A program made the position numbers and the translations under genes. Of a stretch of DNA of 64,000 nucleotides, positions 52,738-61,168 are shown piece by piece (the stretch's first letter is position 1; each line of letters begins with the position of its first letter). Origin of the DNA: Mesorhizobium sp. SOD10. Lineage in GTDB: Bacteria > Pseudomonadota > Alphaproteobacteria > Rhizobiales > Rhizobiaceae. Below the pieces are notes generated by a model that did no database searches, was not told the DNA's origin, and saw only the letters and a list, made by a program, of their open reading frames with translations. Location of the stretch: assembly GCA_000824805.1 (NCBI GenBank), contig CCNA01000001.1, forward strand, positions 62,001 through 126,000, given 5' to 3'.

Positions 52738-53085
52738 TCATCCGCTGGTTTGGGGCTGGTTTGCGGTAGCCGTTGCCTTACTAAAATGGATGACCATCTG
52801 GAATTCCAACGAAAGTGTTGCCAGAACGAGCAGAACAAACAAGCGAATGACGAGTAGCGGCCTGTACCTGTATTATTGATATAAGAGAACGCATATGATT
52901 GTTGCGATACCCACCGCACCGTCAGCATTAGACTGAACTGCATATCCCTCGAAAACATAGTTCCCCTCCCAAGCACGAACTAAGTCATAACGCGAATGGC
53001 CCACCTTTTGGAAGGGCGGCCCGTGACAAGAAGGTCCATGAGCGGTCAAGCAGGCGGAGACTGCGCTCGCCAATGGGTCTGTCAA
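52738..53085 (-). pseudogene. possible small membrane protein gene with an in-frame TAA
   Basis: A minus-strand frame runs RYDLVRAWEGNYVFEG, then GIATIICVLLYQ, hits TAA at 52873-52875, and continues in the same frame as YRYRPLLVIRLFVLLVLATL to a TGA at 52738. The two hydrophobic stretches on either side of the stop look like helices of one protein. The true start is unclear; the TTG at 53085 lies in a terminal-repeat-like sequence. No family is recognised. Confidence 0.35.
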
Positions 53086-53098
53086 ATCTATAATCGCC
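53080..53098. repeat. 19-bp terminal-repeat-like sequence, copy 1
   Basis: TGTCAAATCTATAATCGCC. It is identical to copy 3 (54442-54460) and one base different from copy 2 (53983-54001). These AT-rich copies stand out from their surroundings and may be IS or MITE ends. Confidence 0.6.
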
Positions 53099-53126
53099 GC
53101 CAGGCATCGCCAAGGAAAGCCTGCTT

Positions 53127-53695
53127 ATGGCCGACGAGAGCGGCACCTATCGCCGCGCCCACCATGATTTCGCCTTGCATGAATTCGGGACGCATCTCCC
53201 GTCTTCTGATACCGTGAAAGACCCCGTAGGGCGACGGCGCTGCGGCAAGCGACTCGTCGCAGATGTTCAAGTTGAACAGCCTGCCGAAAAGCCGCCGCCT
53301 CCCAATAAGGAAGGCTTACTGAGGGAAGGCGAGCGCGAATTAACCACTGGCATTCTGTCGAAAGGCGCGACATTCCGTGTCATAGTCAGCGGGCATACAG
53401 GCGATAAGGAAATTGACCGGCTCATCCGAAAGCTAGATTGGACAAGGAAATTCTGGTGGAGCCCGACGACGCGGACGGAGACGATGTTTTGGCCAAGACG
53501 GTAGAACCCAAGAGGGCACAGAAGTTCCGCGAAGCCGCCCGCGAGCGCGAAACGGACGACGGTGAAGAGAACTTCAACGCGCGCCTAAAGCACGTCGTCA
53601 AAGGAGCCCAGCCCAGGGAAGAGGCTCCGCCCTCGCCTGACAAGAAAGTCGCAAAGTCGCCGGCGCCGAAAGAAGACAAGAAGTCAAAGAAATGA
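53127..53695 (+). pseudogene. frameshifted hypothetical gene(s)
   Basis: The first frame (53127 to about 53436) ends in GILSKGATFRVIVSGHTGDK and EIDRLIRKLD. The natural continuation, LDKEILVEPDDADGDD, is in another frame starting at 53438, as if one T had been lost at about 53435. The second frame then runs on into AKTVEPKRAQKFREAARE and a lysine-rich tail to 53695. A TTG at about 53492 with GGAG upstream may once have been the start of a separate KFREAAR-family gene, paralogous to 51483-51680. Confidence 0.45.
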
Positions 53696-53976
53696 AGGCT
53701 GGCTTTGATGCCCTGATGCACGACGTCTGCGTGCGGTGGGGTTGGTGCGGTGCGGTCAAGGACGGCAAGTCGCTTCACGTTACAGACTTCATTCCCAAAA
53801 GTGGCTTAGTAACGGCTGACCAGTTCGTTGACTGGGTTTTCCTAGGCGACGGCATGGACCCCTGTACGAATCCCAATAAATGGCAAAAACAAAAAAACGC
53901 CATTAGAGCAGCTTTTATCAAGCACATGGGCGCTGAGGCCGTAGACGCGGCCCGTCTCCAGTGGGTTTCGGAATAG
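53692..53976 (+). CDS. hypothetical protein, 94 residues
   Basis: A small soluble protein: ALMHDVCVRWGWCGAV, then HVTDFIPKSGLVTADQF and VDWVFLGDGMDP. The composition is protein-like with several Trp and Cys residues. The ATG overlaps the stop of the upstream frame (ATGA), so it was co-translated with it. Function unknown. It is the best preserved gene of the accessory patch. Confidence 0.6.
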   Translation: MKAGFDALMHDVCVRWGWCGAVKDGKSLHVTDFIPKSGLVTADQFVDWVFLGDGMDPCTNPNKWQKQKNAIRAAFIKHMGAEAVDAARLQWVSE

Positions 53977-53982
53977 CGGCGA

Positions 53983-54026
53983 TGTCAAATATATAATCGC
54001 CGCAGGTCGGGCGATTATATATTTGA
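53983..54026. repeat. terminal-repeat-like copy 2 with inverted partner
   Basis: TCAAATATATAATCGCC (53985-54001) and its exact inverse GGCGATTATATATTTGA (54010-54026) are separated by 8 bases. The left arm extends to TGTC and matches copies 1 and 3. It could be the collapsed remains of a small element, or a hairpin. Confidence 0.7.
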
Positions 54027-54085
54027 AGAGGCTCCTCGCACGCCCGGGCGGAAGCCAGCAAAATCGAAGAGCGAGTAGGCCGCAT

Positions 54086-54340
54086 TCATCCGCCGGGTTG
54101 GAGCCGGTTCATCGACTCGATCTCAGCGGGGACCGTGCATTGCACCCTGATTTGCAAAAGCTGTCTGCCGGTGATGTCGCGGACTGTGCAAACGATATCG
54201 CTGGTCTTTGCGTTTAGCAGCATTCGGCGGGCGATTTCGAAGGCTCGTTCCTTGGCCTCCTTCAGCCCCCTCAGTTCTTTCCCTCGGGCGTCGTGGTAGA
54301 CATCCCCGCTATGAGAGAGCTCAAAGAAATATCTGGCCAT
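54086..54340 (-). CDS. DUF6894-type small protein
   Basis: An 84-residue protein starting MARYFFELSHSGDVYHDARG, then ELRGLKEAKERAFEIARR. This MxRYFFxLxxxG start and the following helix are typical of a small rhizobial family of unknown function, usually present in several copies per genome. The ATG at 54340 fits the family start; upstream in-frame codons do not look coding. Confidence 0.72.
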   Translation of the reverse strand: MARYFFELSHSGDVYHDARGKELRGLKEAKERAFEIARRMLLNAKTSDIVCTVRDITGRQLLQIRVQCTVPAEIESMNRLQPGG

Positions 54341-54441
54341 GACGGATAACAAACGGCGCCGCCGGGAGAAAAAGTCCGGCCTTTTTAGATGGTGGCCTGG
54401 TATTGCGTATGGGAGCGGGGCAAGCGATCGAGAGGCAGGTC

Positions 54442-54460
54442 TGTCAAATCTATAATCGCC
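54442..54460. repeat. 19-bp terminal-repeat-like sequence, copy 3
   Basis: TGTCAAATCTATAATCGCC, followed by ACAGGTCGG; copy 2 is followed by GCAGGTCGG, so the similarity of these two extends beyond the 19 bases. Confidence 0.6.
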
Positions 54461-54549
54461 ACAGGTCGGAGATTGTCGGCCGGTTCCTCCGGTCGGTGGG
54501 CGCAAAGCGAAAAGGCAGCGGTTGAAGCATATGTCTACGGCGACACCCG

Positions 54550-54771
54550 CTACGGCGAGTCTCCCGCTCGAAAATCATCCGCCAGAAGCCTGGCCAGGTG
54601 GTCGCGGCTCAGGCTCAATGTCTCTTTCAGGAACCACAGGAAGTTGCTCGGGCCGTCCGTTGCCAGGCCGTTTTCTTTTGCCTGGGAGATGACCGCGCGC
54701 TGGCGCTCGATCCGCTCTTCGATCTCGCGGATGTGCTGCTCGACCCGTTCGATGTCTTCCTGGAGACCCAT
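54550..54771 (-). CDS. small coiled-coil hypothetical protein
   Basis: A 73-residue charged helical protein (DIERVEQHIREIEERIERQR at the N-terminus, then LWFLKETLSLSRDHLARLL). Short proteins of this type are common in rhizobial genomes; function unknown. ATG 54771 or 54786 could start it. It has no partner gene. Confidence 0.6.
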   Translation of the reverse strand: MGLQEDIERVEQHIREIEERIERQRAVISQAKENGLATDGPSNFLWFLKETLSLSRDHLARLLADDFRAGDSP

Positions 54772-54920
54772 GGCCGGCAATCTCATTTTGCGCGATCGTC
54801 AAAATAGCACCAAACCGGAAATGCGTGGAGCGTAAAGGATGCTTGAGCTGCGGTTCAGAGAAGATTAGGTCTTGCTAATAATATCCCTCGGCAGCAATCT
54901 CGCCGTGAGAGGATTTCACC

Positions 54921-55391
54921 ATGACCCGCGATCAGATGCTTGCCCACCTTCGGTCCGCCGGCGCCGTCGCGCGCGAGGCGGCGGCGCATGGGCATCATCC
55001 GTTCGGCTGCGTGCTGGTCGGGCCCGACGATCGCGTTTTGATGCGGCAGGGCAATCTCGACACGGTGCGCCATGCCGAGACCGAACTGGCCCGCCGCGCC
55101 GCGGACGCCTATGAGCCGGAGTTCCTGTGGCAATGCACGCTGGTCTCTACCTTCGAACCATGCGCGATGTGCAGCGGGACGATGTACTGGGCGAATATCG
55201 GGCGCCTGGTCTACGGGGTCGAGGAAACCAGCCTCCTGGCGCTCACCGGCGATCACGAGGAGAATCCGACGATGAATCTCGCCTCGCGCACCGTCTTCGC
55301 TTCCGGCCAGAAGAAGATCGAGGTCTTCGGGCCGTTCCCCGAAATCGCCGACGAGTTGCTCGCCCCGCACCGCGATTTCTGGAAGCGCTGA
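54921..55391 (+). CDS. nucleoside deaminase (cytidine deaminase-like fold)
   Basis: A 156-residue zinc deaminase: HAE at residues 51-53 (metal histidine and catalytic glutamate) and PCAMC at about 79-83 (two cysteine ligands). It is of the guanine/tRNA-adenosine deaminase branch, but substrate specificity is not clear from sequence; TadA normally has additional RNA-binding residues at its C-terminus. GAGAGGA lies 7 bases before the ATG. Confidence 0.9.
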   Translation: MTRDQMLAHLRSAGAVAREAAAHGHHPFGCVLVGPDDRVLMRQGNLDTVRHAETELARRAADAYEPEFLWQCTLVSTFEPCAMCSGTMYWANIGRLVYGVEETSLLALTGDHEENPTMNLASRTVFASGQKKIEVFGPFPEIADELLAPHRDFWKR

Positions 55392-55404
55392 TCGAATTCC
55401 GACC

Positions 55405-55794
55405 TCAGGCCGCCCCCGCCATATCGTCCAAAATCGGGCAGTCCGGCCGGTCGTCGCCATGGCAGGCGTGGATCAGCTTTTGCAGCGTCGAGCGCATCGA
55501 CTGCAATTCGCGCACCTTTTCCTCGATCGCCCTGACATGGGCGGCGGCGATCTCGCGCACGTCGTGGCTGGCGCGGCTGCGATCCTGATAGAGCGCCATA
55601 AGCTGCCTGCAATCGTCGATTGAGAAGCCGAGATTGCGCGCGCGGCGCAGGAAGGCCAGCCGGTGGATGTCCTCGCCGGAGTAGTCGCGATAGCCATTCT
55701 CGGCCCGCGCCGGGCGAATCAGGCCGATCTCCTCATAGTAGCGGATGGTCTTGGCCGGCAGGCCGGAACGTTCGGCGGCATCACCGACATTCAT
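55405..55794 (-). CDS. cueR: CueR/HmrR-type MerR family regulator
   Basis: A 129-residue MerR regulator. The winged helix-turn-helix starts MNVGDAAERSGLPAKTIRYY, and the C-terminal metal loop is CHGDDRPDCPIL, the two-cysteine site of Cu(I)/Ag(I) sensors. GAGGAGAG lies 5 bases before the ATG. It should activate copper efflux genes, but no such gene is in the window. A CTTAC-N6-GTAAG dyad (55891-55906) lies upstream in the divergent region. Confidence 0.9.
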   Translation of the reverse strand: MNVGDAAERSGLPAKTIRYYEEIGLIRPARAENGYRDYSGEDIHRLAFLRRARNLGFSIDDCRQLMALYQDRSRASHDVREIAAAHVRAIEEKVRELQSMRSTLQKLIHACHGDDRPDCPILDDMAGAA

Positions 55795-56020
55795 GGCGCT
55801 CTCCTCGAATTCCAGGCGGCCCATGAGCCGCCTCATTGATTTTGTTTCACAATCCAGTGAGGCCTGTTGCGGAAATGCCGCAGCTCGGCACTTACCGGCG
55901 CGTAAGGCCTTGCATATAGGCAGTGCGCGCTTGGCAAGCAAAAGAAATGCCAGCATGAATGATGGCAACAAAGCGGCCGACTCGTGCCGCTGCCATCGAG
56001 ACGGGGCGTCGGACCTATTC

Positions 56021-56638
56021 ATGCGCTTGAAGTCATTTGCAATCCTCGCCGCTCTTGCGCTGTCGACCGCCATCAGCGGGTGCAGCACCATCGGCGGGCA
56101 AATGTTCACCAACAACTATGGCGCGATGACGGATGCCGGCTACCAGCTGCCGCGCATCCCGATCGAGAAGGTGCCCGCCAAATATCATCGGCAGGAAGTG
56201 CGCTATGACACTTCGGAGAAGCCGGGCACCATCATCGTCGATACCCAGAACAAGTTCCTCTACTTCATCGAGGGCGACGGCATGGCGATGCGCTACGGCA
56301 TTGGCGTCGGCCGCGAAGGTTTTGAATGGCACGGCACCGCCCATATCGCGCTGAAGCGCGAATGGCCGACCTGGACGCCGCCGGCGCCGATGATCAAGCG
56401 CCAGCCCGAGCTCGCCAAATTCGCCGGCGGCATGGAGCCGGGCCTGAAGAACCCACTTGGCGCGCGCGCCATGTATCTCTTCAACAAGGGCGGCGACATG
56501 GGCTACCGCCTGCATGGCAGCCCGGAATGGTTCTCGATCGGCAAGGCGATGTCGTCGGGCTGCATCCGGCTGATGAACCAGGACATTATCGACCTCTACG
56601 ACCGCACGTCGGTCGGCGCCAAGGTCATCGTAATGTAG
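56021..56638 (+). CDS. L,D-transpeptidase lipoprotein
   Basis: A 205-residue ErfK/YbiS-type protein. The signal ends in a lipobox (AISGC, Cys at about residue 21), so it is lipid-anchored. The catalytic block is SSGCIRLMNQD with the nucleophile cysteine near residue 186, and the histidine is in RLHGSPEW. It forms 3-3 peptidoglycan cross-links or attaches proteins to peptidoglycan. A strong terminator follows. Confidence 0.92.
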   Translation: MRLKSFAILAALALSTAISGCSTIGGQMFTNNYGAMTDAGYQLPRIPIEKVPAKYHRQEVRYDTSEKPGTIIVDTQNKFLYFIEGDGMAMRYGIGVGREGFEWHGTAHIALKREWPTWTPPAPMIKRQPELAKFAGGMEPGLKNPLGARAMYLFNKGGDMGYRLHGSPEWFSIGKAMSSGCIRLMNQDIIDLYDRTSVGAKVIVM

Positions 56639-56693
56639 GCACGAAAAGTTTCGCAAGCGGACCGTCTAGGCAACAACAAGACGTCCTGAAAAC

Positions 56694-56724
56694 AAAAAAC
56701 CGGGCTGTTGGGGCCCGGTTTTTT
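56694..56724. terminator. intrinsic terminator after the L,D-transpeptidase gene
   Basis: CCGGGC (56700-56705) pairs with GCCCGG (56713-56718), with A-run on the left and T-run on the right, so it can work in both directions. Confidence 0.88.
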
Positions 56725-56813
56725 GTTTTTTGCGTTGGGGAAATTCGCTCCGCTGAGTCGAATGGTGTGGTTTTCCAGAACCGGAGCGGAGCGCACTACA
56801 GTACGTGAGCAAC

Positions 56814-56856
56814 GCATGACCCCGAAAATCGGCCCGATTTTCGGAAAGGATCATGC
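56814..56856. repeat. rhizobial palindromic intergenic repeat
   Basis: GCATGA...ATCATGC outer arms enclose CCGAAAATCGG (56822-56832) and CCGATTTTCGG (56834-56844). Same class as the repeats at 4081, 48337 and 59383. The rest of the gap 56639-56956 holds only this and the terminator. Confidence 0.75.
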
Positions 56857-56956
56857 GCCAGCTAAAGTGTCACAGCATCCTTTGCGCCTCTAGAAAGACG
56901 CGCGACGCTGTGAGAAGCGCAGAAAACCGCAGCAGGCGGCCGGCGGAGTAGAATTC

Positions 56957-57526
56957 TCAGGCGACCTGCTCGACCTGCTGGACTTCCGGAACAAAGTGGC
57001 GAAGCAGGTTCTGGATGCCGTGCTTCAGCGTCGCCGTCGACGACGGGCAACCGGCGCAGGCGCCCTTCATATGCAGGAACACCGTGCCGTTCTCGAAACC
57101 GCGGAAAGTGATGTCGCCGCCGTCTTGGGCGACGGCCGGGCGCACGCGCGTGTCGAGCAGCTCCTTGATGGTCAGCACCAGCTCTTCGTCGGCCTTGTCG
57201 TAGAACTCGCCGGTGCCGCCTGCTTCGCTCGCCGGAGCGGCCGACGCCATGACCGGCGCGCCGGACATGAAGTGCTCCATGATGGCGCCGAGGATCGCCG
57301 GCTTCAGGTGCTGCCAATCCGGGCCGTCCTTGGTCACGGTGATGAAATCATAGCCGAAGAAAACCCCGGTGACGCCCGGGATCTCGAACAATCGGCCGGC
57401 CAACGGCGACGCCTCCGCCGCGGCTTCGGCGTTGCGGAAATCGGCTGTGCCTTCGCGCAGCACTTCCTTGCCCGGCAGGAATTTCAGCGTCGCCGGGTTC
57501 GGCGTCGATTCGGTCTGGATGAACAT
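56957..57526 (-). CDS. nfuA: NfuA-type Fe-S scaffold protein
   Basis: A 189-residue protein with an N-terminal Nfu domain (MFIQTESTPNPATLKFLPG) and a C-terminal NifU-like domain with the CAGCPSSTATLKHGI CxxC cluster ligands. It assembles or carries 4Fe-4S clusters to target proteins. ATG 57526 has GGAG 6 bases upstream. A probable Irr box lies 32 bases before the start codon, so expression likely follows iron status. Confidence 0.93.
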   Translation of the reverse strand: MFIQTESTPNPATLKFLPGKEVLREGTADFRNAEAAAEASPLAGRLFEIPGVTGVFFGYDFITVTKDGPDWQHLKPAILGAIMEHFMSGAPVMASAAPASEAGGTGEFYDKADEELVLTIKELLDTRVRPAVAQDGGDITFRGFENGTVFLHMKGACAGCPSSTATLKHGIQNLLRHFVPEVQQVEQVA

Positions 57527-57557
57527 GGGTATCTCCAGGCCCATGGTGGGCCGATAG

Positions 57558-57574
57558 TTTGGAATAGTTCTAAA
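57558..57574 (-). promoter_or_regulatory. probable Irr box (iron control element) of nfuA
   Basis: TTTGGAATAGTTCTAAA (on the minus strand TTTAGAACTATTCCAAA) matches the TTTAGAA-N3-TTCTAAA dyad of Irr boxes with one mismatch. It lies within a larger dyad, GCCGATAG (57550-57557) and CTATCGGC (57581-57588). Confidence 0.65.
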
Positions 57575-57692
57575 TAGGCTCTATCGGCTGGACATTCAAG
57601 CGAAACGCGTCGCTGGGAACGGCTGGCCGGCGGAATGTTTTTGGCTTCCAAGGGCGTCGAGCAGGCCGGCCTCACCTGAATATCGATGCACC

Positions 57693-58184
57693 TCAAGCGA
57701 GGCTGTCGATCTCTTCGTCGGACAGGTTCTGCGGCACCACCGTGACCGGGATGGGGAAGGCCGCGCCGCGGCCGGCAACCGCGCTGACCAGCGGTCCGGG
57801 ACCTTCCTTGCCGGCGCCGGCAGCCAGCACCAGTATGGCTATGTCCTGGTCTTCCTCGATCAGCTTGTGGATCTCTTCGGTCGGCTTGCCTTCGCGAACC
57901 ACCAGCTCCGGCTCGATGCCGACGCTTTGGCGCACCTTGTTGGCGTAGCCGTCGAGTGCTCCGCGCGCCGTCGCGTTCGCTTCCTCGCGCATGATCTTTT
58001 CCACGCCCAGCCAGTGCTGGAAATCGTCCGGTTCGATGACATAGAGCAGCACCAGCACGCCGCTTGTGTGCTGCGCCCGCTTCGAGGCGTAGGCGACGGC
58101 CCGCTCGCATTCCGGCGTATCGTCGATAATCGCCAGGAATTTTCTGCGATGGCCGGCTTCGCGGCTGAGGCGTTTGGAGACCAT
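57693..58184 (-). CDS. universal stress protein UspA family
   Basis: A 163-residue Usp domain: KFLAIIDDTPECERAVAYA at the start. The end GRGAAFPIPVTVVP lacks the full G2xG9xGS nucleotide signature, so ATP binding is uncertain. It lies between trpS and nfuA in the order usual for rhizobia; the role is stress survival by an undefined mechanism. Confidence 0.88.
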   Translation of the reverse strand: MVSKRLSREAGHRRKFLAIIDDTPECERAVAYASKRAQHTSGVLVLLYVIEPDDFQHWLGVEKIMREEANATARGALDGYANKVRQSVGIEPELVVREGKPTEEIHKLIEEDQDIAILVLAAGAGKEGPGPLVSAVAGRGAAFPIPVTVVPQNLSDEEIDSLA

Positions 58185-58282
58185 GTCTATCTGCTCGGTA
58201 TGGTTTCAGCCGCAATCTGCCACCGCCACGGACCGGCGGCAAGCCGCCGGTCGGCATGGCGTGGTTCAGCAAGATCGCTCGA

Positions 58283-59350
58283 TCAGTCCTGCAGCAGGCC
58301 GATAATGTCGCGAACCGTCTTCATCGTGCCCTCGGCGATCGCGCGGGCCCGGTCGCCGCCATCCTTGAGCACGGCGTCGACATAGGCGCGGTCGCCCTCG
58401 ATGCGGCGCATTTCCGAAGCGATCGGCGCCAGCTTCTCCACGGCAAGGTCGGCAAGCGCCGGCTTGAACACGGAAAACTGCTGGCCGCCATATTCCTTCA
58501 GCACGTCTTCCTTCGAGATCTCCGCGAGGCCGGCATAGATGCCGACGAGGTTTTCCGCCTCGGGCCGGCTTTCCAGCCCTTCGATCTCGCTCGGCAAGGC
58601 CTCCGGATCGGTCTTGGCCTTGCGGATCTTCTTCGAGATCGTGTCGGCGTCGTCCGTCAGGTTGATGCGCGAGAGGTCCGACGGGTCCGACTTCGACATT
58701 TTCTTGGAGCCGTCGCGCAGGCTCATGATGCGCGCCGCAGGGCCGCCGATGACCGGTTCGGTGATCGGGAAATAGCCGTTCACCGTCTCTTCGCCGACCT
58801 GCATCTCGACGCCGACGCCGAGCGCGGCGATCCTCTCGGAGAAGTCGTTGTTGAACTTCTGCGCGATGTCGCGGGTCAGCTCCAGATGCTGCTTCTGGTC
58901 CTCTCCCACCGGCACGTGGGTGGCCCGGTAGAGCAGGATATCTGCCGCCATCAGACTCGGATAGGCGAGCAGGCCGAGCGAGGCGTTCTCGCGGTCCTTG
59001 CCGGCTTTGTCCTTGAACTGCGTCATCCGGTACATCCAGCCGATGCGCGCCACGCAATTGAAGATCCAGGCCAGCTCGGCATGCTGGATGACCCGCGACT
59101 GATTGAAGACGATGTGCTTCTTGGGGTCGATGCCGGAGGCGAGGAACGCCGCGGTGATCGAGCGGGTCTGGTCGCCGAGGTCCTGGTGCACGAGCTGCGC
59201 CGTCAGCGAATGCAGGTCGACGACGCAATAGATGCAGTCGGACTGTTCCTGGAGGGCGACGAATTTCTTGATGGCGCCGAGATAGTTGCCGAGATGCAGA
59301 TTGCCGGTCGGCTGGACGCCCGAAAAGACGAGTGGCTTGAAGGCGGACAT
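58283..59350 (-). CDS. trpS: tryptophanyl-tRNA synthetase
   Basis: A 355-residue class I synthetase: the HIGH-type motif is in [13 protein letters not shown] and KMSKS is in [10 protein letters not shown] near residue 215. It charges tRNA-Trp. ATG 59350 has GAGGAA upstream and fits the family start [12 protein letters not shown]; an ATG at 59419 would run through a palindromic repeat. Confidence 0.95.
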   Translation of the reverse strand: MSAFKPLVFSGVQPTGNLHLGNYLGAIKKFVALQEQSDCIYCVVDLHSLTAQLVHQDLGDQTRSITAAFLASGIDPKKHIVFNQSRVIQHAELAWIFNCVARIGWMYRMTQFKDKAGKDRENASLGLLAYPSLMAADILLYRATHVPVGEDQKQHLELTRDIAQKFNNDFSERIAALGVGVEMQVGEETVNGYFPITEPVIGGPAARIMSLRDGSKKMSKSDPSDLSRINLTDDADTISKKIRKAKTDPEALPSEIEGLESRPEAENLVGIYAGLAEISKEDVLKEYGGQQFSVFKPALADLAVEKLAPIASEMRRIEGDRAYVDAVLKDGGDRARAIAEGTMKTVRDIIGLLQD

Positions 59351-59382
59351 GAGTTCCTCAGGGCTTGTGGAGGGCCGTCTAA

Positions 59383-59425
59383 GCATGATTCCAAAAAGTT
59401 GCAGACTTTTTGGAGCCAATCATGC
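59383..59425. repeat. rhizobial palindromic repeat upstream of trpS
   Basis: Outer arms GCATGATT and AATCATGC enclose a 9-bp stem CCAAAAAGT (59391-59399) / ACTTTTTGG (59405-59413) with a 5-base loop. It lies between murJ and trpS and could stop murJ transcripts. Confidence 0.75.
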
Positions 59426-59523
59426 GGCTGGAAACCGCGCGCGGCGAAAGTCTTGCGACGGCGCGCTTATGGACCAACCCGAAGGCGGGAGCAAGTGCAA
59501 CGATAGGGAGGCTGTTGGGCTGA

Positions 59524-61128
59524 CTATTCGTCGAGGGTTGGTGTCGGAGCCGCCGCGTTCTTACCCGACCCGCGTTTCACGTTCCTGCGGATCATGCCGA
59601 AATCGGCGCCGCCGGTGCCGAAAGCGGCGATGAAATAGAGCGCCGCTCCCCCGCCGACCAGCGCGAACAGCGTCGTCGCCTTCACTACCAGGGGCGAGCC
59701 GGGCCCGAGCCGCGCGGCGAAATAGTGCTCGGCGAAGTAAAGCGCCACGGCCATGATCACCGCCGACAGCACCAGTCGCGGAATGCGCTTCAGCAAAGGG
59801 ATGTCGCGGCCCCAATGGCCGCGCCTGATCAGCATGCCGAGCAGCATCAGCGCGTTGACCCAGCCGGCGACGGCCGAAGCGACGGCTATGCCCGGCGCGC
59901 CCATCGACGGGAACAGGGTCAGCGCCGTGGCGACATTCACGCCGACCGAGACGGCTGCGAAGATCATCGGCGTGCGCGTGTCCTCGCGCGCGAAATAACC
60001 CGGCGTGAAAGCCTTGATCAGCACGAAGGCCGGCAGGCCGAGGCCGAAGATCGCCAGGATCGAGGCGACGATCGGTGTCGAGTGGTTGGCGGCGAAGGCG
60101 CCGCGCTCATAGACCAGCCGTACGATCGGCTCCGACATCACCCAGAGCGCCGCCGCCGCCGGCAAGGTCATGAACAAGGTGAACTCGACCGAGCGGTTCT
60201 GCAGATTGGCGGCCTCGATGAGGTTGCCCGATTTCAGTGCCCGCGACAGTTCCGGCAACAGAACGATGGCGACGGCCACGCCGACAACGCCGAGCGGCAG
60301 CTGGTAGATGCGGTCGGCATAGGCGAGCGAGGACACGGCGCTGTTCTGCCCCGAGGCGATCGCCGTGCCGATAAGCTGGTTGATCTGGGTGATGCCGCCG
60401 GTGATCGCCGCCGGCAGCGCCAGGATCAGCAGCCGCTTGACATTGGGCGTCATCTTCGGCCGGCGGAAGCCGATCGAGATGCTGGCGTGGCGCACCGCCA
60501 CCCAGACGATGGCGAGCTGCACGATGCCCGCCGCCAGAACGCCCCAGGAAAGGCCGAAGCCGACATCATGCGCGTCGAGCCCGTGGTACCAGGCATAGGC
60601 GAGCACGCTGATCAGGATGATGTTGAGGAAGGCGGGCGCGATCGCCGCCGCGAAATAGCGGCGCAGCGAGTTCAGCATGCCCGCCATCATGGCGCCGAGC
60701 GACATGCAGATCAGGTAGGGAAACATGATCGTCGCGAGCGTGACGGTCGTCTCGAACTTGCCTGGAGTGTCGGCAAAGCCCGGCGCCACCAGGTAGCGCA
60801 CGATAAGCGGCATCGCGAGTTCCATGGCGATCGTCAGCGCCAAAAGCGCCGAAAACAGCACGCCGAACACTTCCTCCGAGAAGCGCTTGGCGCCATCGGT
60901 GCCATGCTGCTCGATCTCCTTGGCGAAGAGCGGCACGAAAGCGGCGTTGAAGGCGCCTTCGGCGAACAGCCGGCGGAAGGTGTTGGGGAACTGGAAGGCA
61001 GCGTTGAAGGCGTCGGCGACCGGCCCGGTGCCGAGCGCTGCCGCCATCAGCATCTCGCGGCCGAAGCCCAGCGCGCGGCTCATCAGCGTGCCGGAGGCGA
61101 CGGTGGCGAATTTCTTGACGAGGCTCAT
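59524..61128 (-). CDS. murJ: lipid II flippase MurJ
   Basis: A 534-residue membrane protein of the MOP superfamily with about 14 helices. The start VKKFATVASGTLMSRALGF and GTGPVADAFNAAFQFPN are hallmarks of MurJ/MviN. It flips the peptidoglycan precursor lipid II to the periplasm. It follows glnD by 40 bases, the usual arrangement in rhizobia. Confidence 0.95.
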   Translation of the reverse strand: MSLVKKFATVASGTLMSRALGFGREMLMAAALGTGPVADAFNAAFQFPNTFRRLFAEGAFNAAFVPLFAKEIEQHGTDGAKRFSEEVFGVLFSALLALTIAMELAMPLIVRYLVAPGFADTPGKFETTVTLATIMFPYLICMSLGAMMAGMLNSLRRYFAAAIAPAFLNIILISVLAYAWYHGLDAHDVGFGLSWGVLAAGIVQLAIVWVAVRHASISIGFRRPKMTPNVKRLLILALPAAITGGITQINQLIGTAIASGQNSAVSSLAYADRIYQLPLGVVGVAVAIVLLPELSRALKSGNLIEAANLQNRSVEFTLFMTLPAAAALWVMSEPIVRLVYERGAFAANHSTPIVASILAIFGLGLPAFVLIKAFTPGYFAREDTRTPMIFAAVSVGVNVATALTLFPSMGAPGIAVASAVAGWVNALMLLGMLIRRGHWGRDIPLLKRIPRLVLSAVIMAVALYFAEHYFAARLGPGSPLVVKATTLFALVGGGAALYFIAAFGTGGADFGMIRRNVKRGSGKNAAAPTPTLDE

Positions 61129-61168
61129 CTTGGGAACGACTGCCAGAAAAATTGCGTCAAATGCATGG

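Larger units (their letters stand above)
52727..53126. other. AT-richer gap in the accessory patch
   Basis: No intact gene is supported. It contains the interrupted minus-strand frame 52738-53085 and the first 19-bp terminal-repeat-like copy (53080-53098). Confidence 0.4.

Noticed and set aside
53088..53270. A 60-codon minus-strand frame ending in the first terminal-repeat-like copy
   Set aside because: It has a mildly hydrophobic stretch but overlaps a better plus-strand frame and stops inside the repeat; not enough to call a gene.
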